DNA of 61,519 bases from Nocardia carnea (lineage in GTDB: Bacteria; Actinomycetota; Actinomycetes; Mycobacteriales; Mycobacteriaceae). The notes beneath the pieces were generated by a model. That model ran no database searches. It was given only the letters and a program-made list of their open reading frames with translations, and was not told where the DNA came from. Positions 20,499 through 29,399 of this stretch are shown here, piece by piece. Numbering within the stretch: position 1 is the first letter of the stretch; the number at the start of each line of letters is the position of its first letter. A program made the position numbers and the translations under genes. The stretch is taken from assembly GCF_029868325.1 (NCBI RefSeq), contig NZ_JARWNW010000174.1, positions 1 through 61,519 of the forward strand, given 5' to 3'.

Positions 20499-20522
20499 GG
20501 CAATCGGTTGCGGTCAGTTGCC
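20499..20522 (-). promoter_or_regulatory. Three-half-site operator of glcD-like gene
   Basis: GGCAA-TCGG-TTGCG (20499-20512) followed by TTGCC at 20518, 10 bp after the start of TTGCG. The third half-site is distal to the minus-strand gene. Confidence 0.65.
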
Positions 20523-20542
20523 CGGCGCGATGCGCCCACGAC

Positions 20543-23119
20543 CTAACCCGTTCCCGCAGGTACTACGAAATAGGGCTGATTCGCCAGGGAGCCGTCCAGT
20601 CCGGGCACGATCCGAGCCGCCCGGCCGGTGCTGTCACGGGCGAGGACGAAGAACTGGATGGCATAGGGGCTGTCGGTGTACTCCGCGGGGATCGTGGCCG
20701 TGAAGTCGCGCCCGATATCGGGCTTCATGGACACTTGCAGATAGTGCTCGGCTTGGTTGAGATGCCGGGCGTGCACGGTCAGTCCCATGCCCACGGGTGC
20801 ATGCGCCCGTATGGTCAGCGGCTCGCCCGGGACGAAATACGCTGGGGGAGTGCACCGGATTCCGTTTATCGGTGCCGATCGGCGCTCCGGCGGCACCGTG
20901 GCGCGTACCGGTCGATTCGCGGCCTCCGCCGCGGCGAGTTCGTTGCCGAGATCGGCGATATCGTCGTCGATGCGGGGCAGGCGGTCAGCCCAATGGCCGT
21001 GTTCTCCAGGACGCCTGCCGAAGGCGAGGTCCGCGACGTAGACGTCGCGGGTGAGCGCGATCAGCTCGGTCAGCGCGACCCGGCCGTCGCGGTACCGCTC
21101 GAGACCCTCCCGCAGGTGCCGGGTGTCGTCGGTCAGCCGGAACAGCGCGTAGCCCACGCCGGCGCGGATCTTGCCGGCGAAGAACCTACCGAGCAGGGCC
21201 TGCACCCGGACGTCTGTTTCGACCCGCCGGAAATCGGCCGTAGTGCGATCGGGAACGCTGTTGCGGGCCTCCTCGATCGAGGCTTCCGCAGCGTCGGCGA
21301 AGGCCTGTAGCCACGATGCCACTTCCGCCGGTGTGTACCGGCCACTCGGACGATCGTCGATCACGCCGCGCGCGTAATCGTCCGCGCATTCGAAGAGCGC
21401 GGGGTCGAGGGGACTCATCGTGCCCCAGGTACGTGGCGGAAGAAGGTCCCACGCGTAGATCGATGGCCGCTCCTGCCCGGCTATCGGCTGGTCGAAGAAC
21501 ACTTCGGGCCAGAAGAAGTTGTTCGATGCGCTGGCCGACACCGTGATCGCTACCAAGGGCAGTACCTTTCCCGCGGCGCTGAGGGACCGCTCGACGGGTT
21601 CGGCGGCGGCACCGAATTGTTCCCGCAGGTAACGGAGCCAGGACTCGCGGTCCGCGTCGGGATCGAACAGCAGGCGGCCCCACAGGCGGTACTGGTAGGC
21701 GTATTTCCGCCAATCGGAACGGCCGAGGGTCAGGGTGGGGTCGGCGTAGAGATCACGGGCGGTGCCCGTGCGGCCGGTGTCCTTGCGCCCGCGAAAGGTC
21801 AGTGGTTCGCACAGTTCCGCGCCGATCGCGCCGCCGAGCGTGCTCATCCGGCCGTAGCCGGCGAAGATTTCCGGGTCCGCCCACAGCAGAAAACGCTGGG
21901 AGCCCGGCCAGATGCGGAAAAGAAGATCGAACGGCCGATCCCGGCGCAGGAAATCGGCATATCCGTAGCGGGTGAACCGGCGCGCGTTCTGGGTGACACC
22001 GCGCAGATCGTCGTTGTCGTCGCGTCGCATGAACTCCATCGGCCGGATGGCGGCCTGGTGATAGGGCAGTCCTTGGTGTTCCGCCCAATACTTGGCCGAG
22101 ACGACAACACGGGCGCCGGTGCCGGTGGCCGCCGCCAGGAGTTCCTGGTCGACTCCCTTCGCATGCATATCGATTTCCAGCGGGCGGCCGGCATTCCGCA
22201 GACCGCCCAGCACCGTACGCCAGAACGCATTACGACCCGATTCGGCGACTCCGCCCTCGTAGTGCACGCGCAACGTCAGCCCGGCGATCGCCGGGCATTC
22301 CCGCAACAGCAGCCGCAATGCCGCGGCGCTGTATTCGGCGATATCCCGGTCGGCGAGCCCCACAATCCGGTATCGCAGGTTCGGGCTCTCCCCGAGCTCC
22401 GGGCGCACGGCATGATTCCACAGGCCGAGCTGGAAATGGATGCCCCGGCGGGCGGCCTCCTCGCCGGCGAATCGCAGGGCCGCGAGATCGGCGGCCCGGT
22501 CCGCATCGGATACCCCGGTGACTCGGACGTTCTCCCAGCCCGGCACCTCGAGGAGGAACGGGTAGGGAAAACACAGGTAGTTGTCGCGCACATCGGAGTC
22601 GTGGGAGAAGTTGTACTGCATGCCCAGAGCGAGGTGCAGCCGATTGATCCGCTGGGTGGCCAGTTCGTCGAGGTACTCGGTCCAGAAATCGCGGTCGCGC
22701 AGCCAGGGCAGGTCCAGGACATCGCTCGAAAACGCGCGCAGCACACTGCGCACCGGCACCGCGGGTGATCGCCGAGCGCAGCGTGCCGAGCGGATCGCCG
22801 CAATGGGATCGTCCGCGTAGCGCACTCGATCGGCGAGTTCGGATATGCCGTACGCCACGCCACGCACGTCGGCTCCGTGGATCAGCACCTCGGCCGGTGA
22901 CCGTCCGCTTTCGATCAGAAAGGTCTCGGCCGGACCCAGAGCGTCGTCCACGCGGATACGGACCACGGTGGTGCCGGCGGCCGGTGCCGCGGAGGACCCG
23001 CTGCCGCAGCGTACGCCCTTCCGGTCCAATTCCCGGGTCAGTGTCGCCAGCGCCCAGGGGACCGGTGCCGCGAGACCGGCGGGGATATCGAGCGAAACAG
23101 CGGCTACAGGGGCAGGCAT
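20543..23119 (-). CDS. Putative glycoside hydrolase, GH20/GH67-like architecture, family unassigned
   Basis: An 858-residue cytoplasmic protein (no signal peptide). GTGAGGAAA precedes the ATG at 23119; the frame extends further upstream but that part looks non-coding. Residues about 1-120 resemble the alpha/beta domain found before the barrel in GH20 and GH67 (VLIHGADVRGVAYGISEL). Residues about 135-480 look like a TIM barrel (INRLHLALGMQYNF; LTLRVHYEGGVAESGRNAF; LEIDMHAKGVDQELL; VVVSAKYWAEHQGLPYH). A helical domain and a C-terminal beta-domain follow. Candidate acidic catalytic residues are in RVHYEGG and EIDMHAK. The family is not one I can name with confidence. A three-half-site operator is about 195 bp upstream. 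A role as alpha-uronidase or hexosaminidase-like enzyme is speculative. Confidence 0.65.
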   Translation of the reverse strand: MPAPVAAVSLDIPAGLAAPVPWALATLTRELDRKGVRCGSGSSAAPAAGTTVVRIRVDDALGPAETFLIESGRSPAEVLIHGADVRGVAYGISELADRVRYADDPIAAIRSARCARRSPAVPVRSVLRAFSSDVLDLPWLRDRDFWTEYLDELATQRINRLHLALGMQYNFSHDSDVRDNYLCFPYPFLLEVPGWENVRVTGVSDADRAADLAALRFAGEEAARRGIHFQLGLWNHAVRPELGESPNLRYRIVGLADRDIAEYSAAALRLLLRECPAIAGLTLRVHYEGGVAESGRNAFWRTVLGGLRNAGRPLEIDMHAKGVDQELLAAATGTGARVVVSAKYWAEHQGLPYHQAAIRPMEFMRRDDNDDLRGVTQNARRFTRYGYADFLRRDRPFDLLFRIWPGSQRFLLWADPEIFAGYGRMSTLGGAIGAELCEPLTFRGRKDTGRTGTARDLYADPTLTLGRSDWRKYAYQYRLWGRLLFDPDADRESWLRYLREQFGAAAEPVERSLSAAGKVLPLVAITVSASASNNFFWPEVFFDQPIAGQERPSIYAWDLLPPRTWGTMSPLDPALFECADDYARGVIDDRPSGRYTPAEVASWLQAFADAAEASIEEARNSVPDRTTADFRRVETDVRVQALLGRFFAGKIRAGVGYALFRLTDDTRHLREGLERYRDGRVALTELIALTRDVYVADLAFGRRPGEHGHWADRLPRIDDDIADLGNELAAAEAANRPVRATVPPERRSAPINGIRCTPPAYFVPGEPLTIRAHAPVGMGLTVHARHLNQAEHYLQVSMKPDIGRDFTATIPAEYTDSPYAIQFFVLARDSTGRAARIVPGLDGSLANQPYFVVPAGTG

Positions 23120-23312
23120 CGGTTTCCTCACGGATCTTTCGCGGCGCAATAGACAGCGTCTCTTGCCAAAGGCAGTTCTCGTCGGCGGATCCCGCGGTGC
23201 GGCGAGGTCGCATGGATGCGCACCGAATGCGGCGACGATCCGGACCGTGGAGGCATCGTTGCGGGTATCGGGCAGGGCAGGAAATTCGATCCTCGCCCGG
23301 AATGCCCCGAAT

Positions 23313-23336
23313 GGCAACCGATTGCCCCGAGTTGTC
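23313..23336 (-). promoter_or_regulatory. Three-half-site operator between GH gene and gntK
   Basis: GGCAA-CCGA-TTGCC (perfect arms, 23313-23326) plus TTGTC at 23332, offset 10 bp. The third half-site is distal to the minus-strand hydrolase; gntK-larC diverge from the same 320-bp region and have no other visible site. Confidence 0.75.
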
Positions 23337-23442
23337 GTCACCGGCGCTGTGCGCTGGAGAGGCCGCTGCCGGGTATGCGATTCTCGGCCCCACACAGGCT
23401 CCTGCATCGCCCGTGTCTCGGGCGCGCGGTTAGGAACGGGCA

Positions 23443-23949
23443 ATGACAGTGATCGTCGTGATGGGTGTGGCGGGTAGCGGAAAAACCACGGTCGGCACAC
23501 TCCTGGCCGAACGACTCGGCGTGGAATACGGTGAGGCGGATTCCTTCCACCCGGCCACCAATATCGCGAAGATGGACGCCGGGATTGCTTTGTCCGACGC
23601 GGATCGGGCACCGTGGCTGCGAGCCGTCGCCGAATGGGTGAGCGCGCACGATCGCAGCGGAGGTGTGGTGTCGTCCTCGGCACTGAAGCGGCGGTACCGC
23701 GATGTGCTGCGGGACGCCGGGCGCACCTGGTTTCTGCATCTGTCCGGGCCACGCGACCTCATCGCCGACCGGATATCGGCGCGTACCGGCCATTTCATGC
23801 CGGTATCGCTGCTGGACTCGCAATTCGCCGACTTGGAACCGCTGTCCGCCGACGAGACCGGAGTGGTGCTCGAGGTGGACGATACCCCGGAACGGATCGT
23901 CGATACCGCCGTGCGGGCTTTCACCGCGGCTCGTGGGAGTGCGCAGTGA
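23443..23949 (+). CDS. gntK: Gluconokinase
   Basis: Phosphorylates D-gluconate with ATP to 6-phosphogluconate, which enters the pentose-phosphate pathway. The 168 residues are the usual length for the small GntK family. Walker A is GVAGSGKTT (8-16); the substrate region EADSFHPATNIAKMDAG and lid region ISARTGHFMPVSLLDSQF are typical, the latter normally reading GHFMPxxLLxSQF. It overlaps larC by four bases (GTGA), so they are translationally coupled, an unexpected pairing of a sugar-acid kinase with a nickel-pincer cofactor gene. That pairing is the strongest neighbour clue that the LarA homologue makes gluconate. Confidence 0.95.
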   Translation: MTVIVVMGVAGSGKTTVGTLLAERLGVEYGEADSFHPATNIAKMDAGIALSDADRAPWLRAVAEWVSAHDRSGGVVSSSALKRRYRDVLRDAGRTWFLHLSGPRDLIADRISARTGHFMPVSLLDSQFADLEPLSADETGVVLEVDDTPERIVDTAVRAFTAARGSAQ

Positions 23950-25175
23950 AACTGGCGTGGATCGACGCATCGGCCGGCGTGGCCGGGGATATGCTGCTGG
24001 GCGCACTTGTCGATGCCGGAGTGCCGCCGGAGGTGCTTCAGGCGGCGATAGATGCTGTCGTGCCGGATGCGGTGCGAGTGGAGGGCTCGCAGGTCGTCCG
24101 CTGCGGGATGCGCGCGTGCAAGGTGGACCCGGTTGTCCGCGTGGACGACCCACCGCATCGGCACTGGTCCGATATCCGGGATCTGCTCGTCACGGCGGCG
24201 CTGCCGGAGCCGGTCCGCGCGGATACGTTGCGGGTCTTCGGCCACCTGGCCGAAGCGGAGGCCGGCATCCACGGCGTACCGGTCGATCGGGTGCACTTCC
24301 ACGAGGTCGGTGCCCTGGACTCGATCGCCGATATCGTCGGTGCCTGCGCGGCGCTGCACCATCTCGGGGTCGAACGGGTCACCGCCGGTCCGCTTTCGCT
24401 GGGGTCGGGCTCCGTGATGGCGGCGCACGGCGCCATCCCCGTGCCCGTGCCCGCGGTGCTGGCGATGTCCGCCGGCTGGCAGGTGCGCGCGGGCGGCGCC
24501 GGGGAACTGGCCACGCCTACCGGTGTGGCCTGGGTGACCGCGTTGGCGGATGCCTGCACGACCTTGCCGCAGATGCGGCTCGAACGGGTGGGCATCGGCG
24601 CGGGTACCAGGGATGTCCCCGATCGCCCGAATATCGTCAGGGTGCTGATCGGCGAGGCCGAGGACGCCGAATCAGCCGGCGGGAGTGTTGTCGAAGCCGC
24701 CGGTGAGAATGTCGTCCTGGAGGCCAATATCGACGATCTCGATCCGCGGGTCTGGCCGGCAGTCCTGCAGCGTCTGCTGGACTCCGGCGCCGACGACGCC
24801 TGGTTGACGCCCATTCTCATGAAGAAGGGCCGACCGGCCCATACGGTCCACGCCCTGGTCCCGGTCCGGCACGCGGAACAGGTATCGGCGGCACTCCTGG
24901 CCGAGACCAGCACGATCGGCCTACGGCGGATCGCGGTGGGGAAGGTCGCGCTCGCGCGGACCTGGCGACCGGTCGAGGTCGCGGGTGGCCCGGTACGGAT
25001 CAAGGTGGCGCTGGAACAGGACCGTATTCTCCAAGCCACACCCGAATTCGAGGATGTCGCGGAACTGGCGCGGTCGACCGGTCGACCCGTGCGCGCCGTC
25101 CTGGCCGAGGCGGTTGCGGCAGCGGTCGCGAACGGGCTGTCGACCGGAGAACTGCTACCGGACCTCTCGCGCTAG
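23946..25175 (+). CDS. larC: Nickel-pincer cofactor nickel insertase/cyclometallase LarC
   Basis: CTP-dependent enzyme that inserts nickel into the pyridinium bis-thiocarboxylate precursor to finish the nickel-pincer nucleotide (NPN) cofactor. The 409-residue chain opens with the family signature (V)KLAWIDASAGVAGDMLLGA, continues with RVHFHEVGALDSIADIVG and GELATPTGVAW, and has the C-terminal half with VLEANIDDLDPRVWP and TPILMKKGRPAHTVH. In Lactiplantibacillus the gene is split by a programmed frameshift (larC1/larC2); here it is one continuous frame. GTG start inside the gntK stop. It ends 16 bp before the convergent larB gene. Confidence 0.95.
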   Translation: MKLAWIDASAGVAGDMLLGALVDAGVPPEVLQAAIDAVVPDAVRVEGSQVVRCGMRACKVDPVVRVDDPPHRHWSDIRDLLVTAALPEPVRADTLRVFGHLAEAEAGIHGVPVDRVHFHEVGALDSIADIVGACAALHHLGVERVTAGPLSLGSGSVMAAHGAIPVPVPAVLAMSAGWQVRAGGAGELATPTGVAWVTALADACTTLPQMRLERVGIGAGTRDVPDRPNIVRVLIGEAEDAESAGGSVVEAAGENVVLEANIDDLDPRVWPAVLQRLLDSGADDAWLTPILMKKGRPAHTVHALVPVRHAEQVSAALLAETSTIGLRRIAVGKVALARTWRPVEVAGGPVRIKVALEQDRILQATPEFEDVAELARSTGRPVRAVLAEAVAAAVANGLSTGELLPDLSR

Positions 25176-25191
25176 CCGCACCGGCACGGAT

Positions 25192-25863
25192 TCAAGCCGG
25201 GGCGGCGATTTGTGCGGCGATATGCCCGGCGCCGTACCCGTTGTCGATATTGACCACCGACACACCGGGAGCGCAGGAGTTGAGCATGGTCAGCAGCGGC
25301 GCGACGCCACCGAATGCGGCGCCGTAACCCACCGAGGTGGGAACGGCGATCACGGGCGCGCTGATGAGCCCGGCGACGACGCTGGGAAGCGCGCCGTCCA
25401 TGCCCGCGACGACAACCACGACCCGCGCGGAACGCAGCAGGTCGAGACGGGCCAGGACACGATGCAGGCCGGCGACACCGATATCGGCCACAAGATCGCA
25501 GTGCCGGCCGAGATAGCGGGCGGTCATCGAGGCTTCCTGCGCTACCGGGAGGTCGGTGGTTCCGGCGGTGGCGACGACGACCGGTCCGCCGTCGGCCGCC
25601 GGCGGATCCGGCGGCCAGGCGAGCATCCGGGCGGCCGGTTCGTAGTGGGCCTCCGGCAACGCGCGCCGGACGGCCTCCGCCTGTTCGGGTTCGGCGCGGG
25701 TGAACAGGACCGTCCCTGCGTGCTCCCGTACCTCGGCGGCGATCCGTTCCAGCTGCTCGGCCGTCTTGCCCGGGCAGAAGATCGCTTCGGGATAGCCGCG
25801 CCGGGCGGCGCGATCGTGGTCCAGTTCGCTGAACACCGCGGGAGCGGACCAGGTGCCGGTCAT
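25192..25863 (-). CDS. larB: Nickel-pincer cofactor synthase LarB
   Basis: Carboxylates and hydrolyses nicotinic acid adenine dinucleotide to pyridinium-3,5-dicarboxylate mononucleotide, the first step of NPN synthesis. The 223 residues show the AIR-carboxylase-like core: VVVATAGTTDLPVAQEA, DIGVAGLHRVLA, VVVVVAGMDGALPSVVAGL, VIAVPTSVGYGAAFGG, and the C-terminal NIDNGYGAGHIAAQI. The amino-terminal part (DHDRAARRGYPEAIFCPGKT) is also typical. Its ATG overlaps the larE stop by four bases, so larE-larB is one coupled unit transcribed towards larC. Confidence 0.95.
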   Translation of the reverse strand: MTGTWSAPAVFSELDHDRAARRGYPEAIFCPGKTAEQLERIAAEVREHAGTVLFTRAEPEQAEAVRRALPEAHYEPAARMLAWPPDPPAADGGPVVVATAGTTDLPVAQEASMTARYLGRHCDLVADIGVAGLHRVLARLDLLRSARVVVVVAGMDGALPSVVAGLISAPVIAVPTSVGYGAAFGGVAPLLTMLNSCAPGVSVVNIDNGYGAGHIAAQIAAPA

Positions 25864-26714
25864 CGGACCGACACCAGCGGCAGCGTGAACGCACCGGACT
25901 GGATACCGGCCAGATCGACCGTGACGAACCGGAAGCCGTGCTCGCGCACCGCTGTCCGAATCCGTTCGCGCAATCGTGGTGACATCGCCCGCGCGATGTC
26001 ACCGGACGGCAACTCGATTCGTGCCACATCACCGTGGTGACGGATACGCAGATCGTGGAAACCCAGCTTGCGCAGCGCTTCCTCGGCGCCCTCCACCTGT
26101 GCCAGCTTCTCCGGGGTCACTTCCGTGAAATGAGGTATGCGTGAGGCCAGACAGGGCGCGGCGGGCTTGTCCGCGTTGGGCAGCGCCAATGCGCGGGCCA
26201 GGCGGCGGACCAGGGCTTTGTCTATTCCCGCCTCGGCCAGCGGCCGCAGGACCGAGAACTGGGCCGCCGCCCGGGCTCCGGGCCGGTCGGGCCGGCGGGT
26301 GTCGTCGGCGTTCTCACCGTAGGCGATCGCGGTCAAGCGCTCACGGCCGGCCAGATCGGCGGAAATTCGTTCGAACAGTTCGTACTTGCAGTGATAGCAG
26401 CGGTCGGGGCCGTTGGCCCGGTACTCGGTGCGGTCACCCTCGTGGGTCGGTAAGGCCACCGTCCGGACACCGAGTGCGGCGCTGACTTCCAGGGCGGCGG
26501 CGAGTTCGGAGCGGGGGAGACTCGGGGACACGCCGATGATGGCGCATACGCGGTCGGTTCCCAAGGCCCGGGCGGTGAGTGCGAGCAGGACCGAGGAATC
26601 CACCCCGCCCGAGTAGGCCACCCCCAGCGCTTCCTGTCCGTGCACGAGCGCGGCAACCCGTTCGGCCGCGAGCGCGAGATCACCCGTCAGGGGCGGGTTG
26701 CCGGTGCCGGTCAT
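25860..26714 (-). CDS. larE: ATP-dependent sacrificial sulfur transferase LarE
   Basis: Adenylates the dicarboxylate intermediate and installs two sulfurs to give the bis-thiocarboxylate of the NPN cofactor. The 284-residue chain has a PP-loop (YSGGVDSSVLLAL, about 34-46), the ADDTRRPDRPGARAA segment and PCLASRIP. Cysteines 106 and 109 (RCYHCK) and 188 (PCLASR) match the three-cysteine type, which in some bacteria binds an iron-sulfur cluster for catalytic sulfur delivery, as opposed to the single sacrificial cysteine of Lactiplantibacillus. Start at 26714 has CAGGAG upstream; the longer frame is rejected because it reads through the operator. A three-half-site operator lies 50 bp upstream. 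Confidence 0.95.
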   Translation of the reverse strand: MTGTGNPPLTGDLALAAERVAALVHGQEALGVAYSGGVDSSVLLALTARALGTDRVCAIIGVSPSLPRSELAAALEVSAALGVRTVALPTHEGDRTEYRANGPDRCYHCKYELFERISADLAGRERLTAIAYGENADDTRRPDRPGARAAAQFSVLRPLAEAGIDKALVRRLARALALPNADKPAAPCLASRIPHFTEVTPEKLAQVEGAEEALRKLGFHDLRIRHHGDVARIELPSGDIARAMSPRLRERIRTAVREHGFRFVTVDLAGIQSGAFTLPLVSVR

Positions 26715-26763
26715 GCCTGTACTCCTGTCGTCTTCCTCATTCAGCCGGGTGGCTCGCCTGCGG

Positions 26764-26787
26764 TGCAAGCGGTTGCCGCGACTTGTT
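26764..26787 (-). promoter_or_regulatory. Three-half-site operator of larE-larB
   Basis: TGCAA-GCGG-TTGCC (26764-26777) with TTGTT at 26783, offset 10 bp from TTGCC, distal to larE. Confidence 0.65.
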
Positions 26788-26832
26788 CGCTGCATCGCGA
26801 TGTTCGGATCTGTCCGATCAGCGGCCGGGAAC

Positions 26833-28209
26833 TCATCGGGCCCCGGTGACGCCGAATCGGATCACCAGGCCGCCGAGCAGCACCAGTGCACCACCGGCCA
26901 GATAGAGCAGGGTGTAGTTCGGGCCCGACCCGACGGCCAGCAGGACCGGGGCGAGCAGTGGCGCGGTGGACCGCGAAACCGTAGTCGCGAGTCCGGCGAT
27001 GGCCATGAACCGGCCCGCCTCCCGGAGGTCCGGCAGGATATCGAGGGTGATGGCCTGATCGACGGCGGCGAAGGCGCCCAGCCCGAAACCGCAGAGACAG
27101 GCCGCCAGCAGGAAAATCCGGAGATCGTGCGCGAATGCATAGGTGGCCGCACCTCCGGCATAGACAACGGCCGCCGTTACCACGAAAATGCGGCGGCGGC
27201 CGAGCCGGTCGGAGAGGTATCCGGCGCCGACCGATCCGGCAACCGCCGCGACCACCCCGGCCACGCTGATCCATGCGACGGCGTGTGCCACCTGGGCCAC
27301 TGTCAGGCCGAGCCGGTGGGCGAGGAAAAAGGTCTGGAACGTGGTGTTGAGCGCCAATCCGCTGTGGAAGCAGAACTTTCCCAGCCACTCCCAGGAGAAG
27401 TCGGGATAGCGGCGGGGGTTGTACCGATATTTGCGGGCGATCATGCGCACCGACAACGGTTCGTCGAAAACCGCCGACCGGGTATCGGTCTCGGCGGCGA
27501 ACAGTATCAGCGGTACCAGTAGCGCCGCTCCCAGCAGACCGGGTACGACGGTGAGCAGAACGCCGTGGTGCGCCAGCAACCCGGCCACCACCACGCCCAG
27601 TACGGGTGCGCCCTGCTGGGCGAATCCGAGGAAACCGGCGACGGTGCCGCGCTGATCGGCCGGCAGTTTATCGGCCTGTAGGGCGGTGATCGAACTCATC
27701 GCCGCGCTCCAGCCCAGCACGGTCAGCACCCATCCCAGCGCCAGGACACCGATATTCGGTGCCACGCCCACGACCACCAGCGCCGACATTCCGACAACCA
27801 CACCGGTGACCAGTACCGGTCGCCGGCGTCCGAAGCGGGTGCGTACCCGGTCGCTGATCACACCGACCACCGGACCCGCAAGCAGGGATACGGCACCGCC
27901 GAGGCTGGTCAGGTAGCCGAGGTATTCGGTACGCCCGGGCTCCAGCATGTCGACCCGTACCGCCAGCGAGTAGGCGAGAACGGTGATGTAGGCCATGAAG
28001 GCTCCGCAACTGCCGAGCATGAGCATGACGACATACGCGGCTCCGACCCGCTTCTCGCCGGGCACGGCGGCGGTACGCCGTGCGGGCTCAGTCGCTCGGC
28101 GCACGGCCGCTGTCTCCACCGGTGCCGATGCGGATTCCCCGGCGGCGAGCGTGCGGCCGATGCATCCTCGGGTCTCCTCTCCCCGCAGCAGGATGCGGGC
28201 ACCGACCAT
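26833..28209 (-). CDS. MFS transporter, probable glycoside or sugar-acid carrier
   Basis: A 458-residue integral membrane protein with about twelve hydrophobic segments. MFS loop motifs are clear: DRVRTRFGRRRPVLV after helix 2 and DRLGRRRIFVV in the second half, typical of the sugar (GPH/SLC45-like) branch. The first 55 residues are a charged, probably cytoplasmic extension, so a later start is possible. It lies about 120 bp downstream of larE-larB's promoter region in the same orientation but is separate: its own operator at 28233-28256 is only about 25 bp before the first codon. It probably imports glucuronides or free uronate alongside the ABC system. Confidence 0.85.
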   Translation of the reverse strand: MVGARILLRGEETRGCIGRTLAAGESASAPVETAAVRRATEPARRTAAVPGEKRVGAAYVVMLMLGSCGAFMAYITVLAYSLAVRVDMLEPGRTEYLGYLTSLGGAVSLLAGPVVGVISDRVRTRFGRRRPVLVTGVVVGMSALVVVGVAPNIGVLALGWVLTVLGWSAAMSSITALQADKLPADQRGTVAGFLGFAQQGAPVLGVVVAGLLAHHGVLLTVVPGLLGAALLVPLILFAAETDTRSAVFDEPLSVRMIARKYRYNPRRYPDFSWEWLGKFCFHSGLALNTTFQTFFLAHRLGLTVAQVAHAVAWISVAGVVAAVAGSVGAGYLSDRLGRRRIFVVTAAVVYAGGAATYAFAHDLRIFLLAACLCGFGLGAFAAVDQAITLDILPDLREAGRFMAIAGLATTVSRSTAPLLAPVLLAVGSGPNYTLLYLAGGALVLLGGLVIRFGVTGAR

Positions 28210-28232
28210 TCAGCCGACCGGTCACCGGAGCC

Positions 28233-28256
28233 GGCAACCTGTTGCCGCTACTTGCC
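28233..28256 (-). promoter_or_regulatory. Three-half-site operator of MFS gene
   Basis: GGCAA-CCTG-TTGCC (28233-28246) plus TTGCC at 28252, offset 10 bp and distal to the minus-strand gene. Confidence 0.7.
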
Positions 28257-28263
28257 CGGGATT

Positions 28264-28281
28264 GTGGCAAACGGTTGCCAC
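28264..28281 (+). promoter_or_regulatory. Perfect operator palindrome of regulator 2
   Basis: GTGGCAA-ACGG-TTGCCAC is an 18-bp site with perfect 7-bp arms, 33 bp before the ATG of regulator 2. It has no third half-site. It sits 33 bp centre to centre from the MFS operator, about three helical turns, so cooperative binding across the divergent promoters is possible. Confidence 0.75.
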
Positions 28282-28313
28282 AGCGGGCGCCGGTGGCTAT
28301 TCTCGCGGCCAGG

Positions 28314-29399
28314 ATGAACGACATCGCACGCCCACCCACCATCTACGACGTCGCTGCGGCGGCGGGCGTGGCACCGTCCACGGTGTCCCGGGCGTTCTCC
28401 CGGCCCGGCCGCGTGAGTGCGCCGACCGCCACGCGCATCCTCACGGTCGCGGCCGAGTTGGGATATCGGGCGAATCCGCTCGCCCGGGCGCTGCAGAACG
28501 GCAAGACCTCCACGATCGCACTGGTGGTTTCCGATGTGACCAACCCGGTGTTCTTCGCCATCATTCGCGGTGTCGAAGCAGCGGCCGCGGGGGCCGGGTA
28601 CGCCATGCTGCTGGCCGATACCCAGGAATCGGAGACGTTGGAGCGGACGCTGCTCGACCGGCTGTTGCACGGTGTCGACGGCGTGGTCCTGGCCAGTTCC
28701 CGGCTCTCCGACCGGACGATTCGCACGGTGGCGACGCAACGGCCGGTGGTGGTGCTGAACCGTATCGTGTCCGGAACCCGCTGTGTCGTGCCCGATACCG
28801 AATCCGGGGTCGGCGCAGCGTTACGGCATCTGGTCGAATTCGGCCACCGTTCGGTGACCTACATGGCGGGCCCGGCTGCCTCCTGGGCGGACGGTATGCG
28901 CTGGCGTTCGGTGGTGGATACGGCCGCCGAACTAGGGCTGAAGGCCAGCCGCCTCGGCCCCTACGTGCCCACCATGGCGGCCGGTGTGGCGGCGGCCGAG
29001 GACATCCGCCGCCAGGCGCCGACCGCGGTGCTCGCCTACAACGACCTCCTCGCGATCGGCCTGATCCGCGGTCTCGGACAGGCCGGGGTGCGGGTGCCCG
29101 AGCAGATGAGTGTGATCGGGTTCGACAACGTCTTCGGCTCCGATTTCTGTACGCCGGCGCTGACGACCGTGGCGGCACCGCTGCGGGCCATGGGCACCGC
29201 CGCGTTCGGGGAATTGCACCGGGCGATCCGCGGTGAGGCGACGAACTCGCATCCGGTCGTACCGCTGGCCGCTCAGCTCGTCGTGCGCGGCTCGGCGGGG
29301 CCGCGCAGACGGAAGAGCACCTCGCCGGCATCGGGGACGACCAGGGTATCTGGATCCGCTCGCCAGGCATCGATATCGATGCCTGCCGGGTCCGAATAG
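28314..29399 (+). CDS. LacI-family transcriptional regulator 2
   Basis: A 361-residue LacI/GalR regulator: HTH TIYDVAAAAGVAPSTVSRAF, hinge NPLARALQNGKTS, sensor with SDVTNPVFFAIIRG and GFDNVFGSDFCTP. A clear paralogue of regulator 1 at 7322. ATG at 28314 follows AGG closely and lies near the operator, so the leader is short. The C terminus runs about 40 residues past the usual end (VVRGSAGPR), overlapping the 3' end of the convergent larA-like gene by 127 bp. An autoregulatory palindrome is upstream. Together with regulator 1 it is the best candidate to control the regulon described in the findings. Confidence 0.93.
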   Translation: MNDIARPPTIYDVAAAAGVAPSTVSRAFSRPGRVSAPTATRILTVAAELGYRANPLARALQNGKTSTIALVVSDVTNPVFFAIIRGVEAAAAGAGYAMLLADTQESETLERTLLDRLLHGVDGVVLASSRLSDRTIRTVATQRPVVVLNRIVSGTRCVVPDTESGVGAALRHLVEFGHRSVTYMAGPAASWADGMRWRSVVDTAAELGLKASRLGPYVPTMAAGVAAAEDIRRQAPTAVLAYNDLLAIGLIRGLGQAGVRVPEQMSVIGFDNVFGSDFCTPALTTVAAPLRAMGTAAFGELHRAIRGEATNSHPVVPLAAQLVVRGSAGPRRRKSTSPASGTTRVSGSARQASISMPAGSE

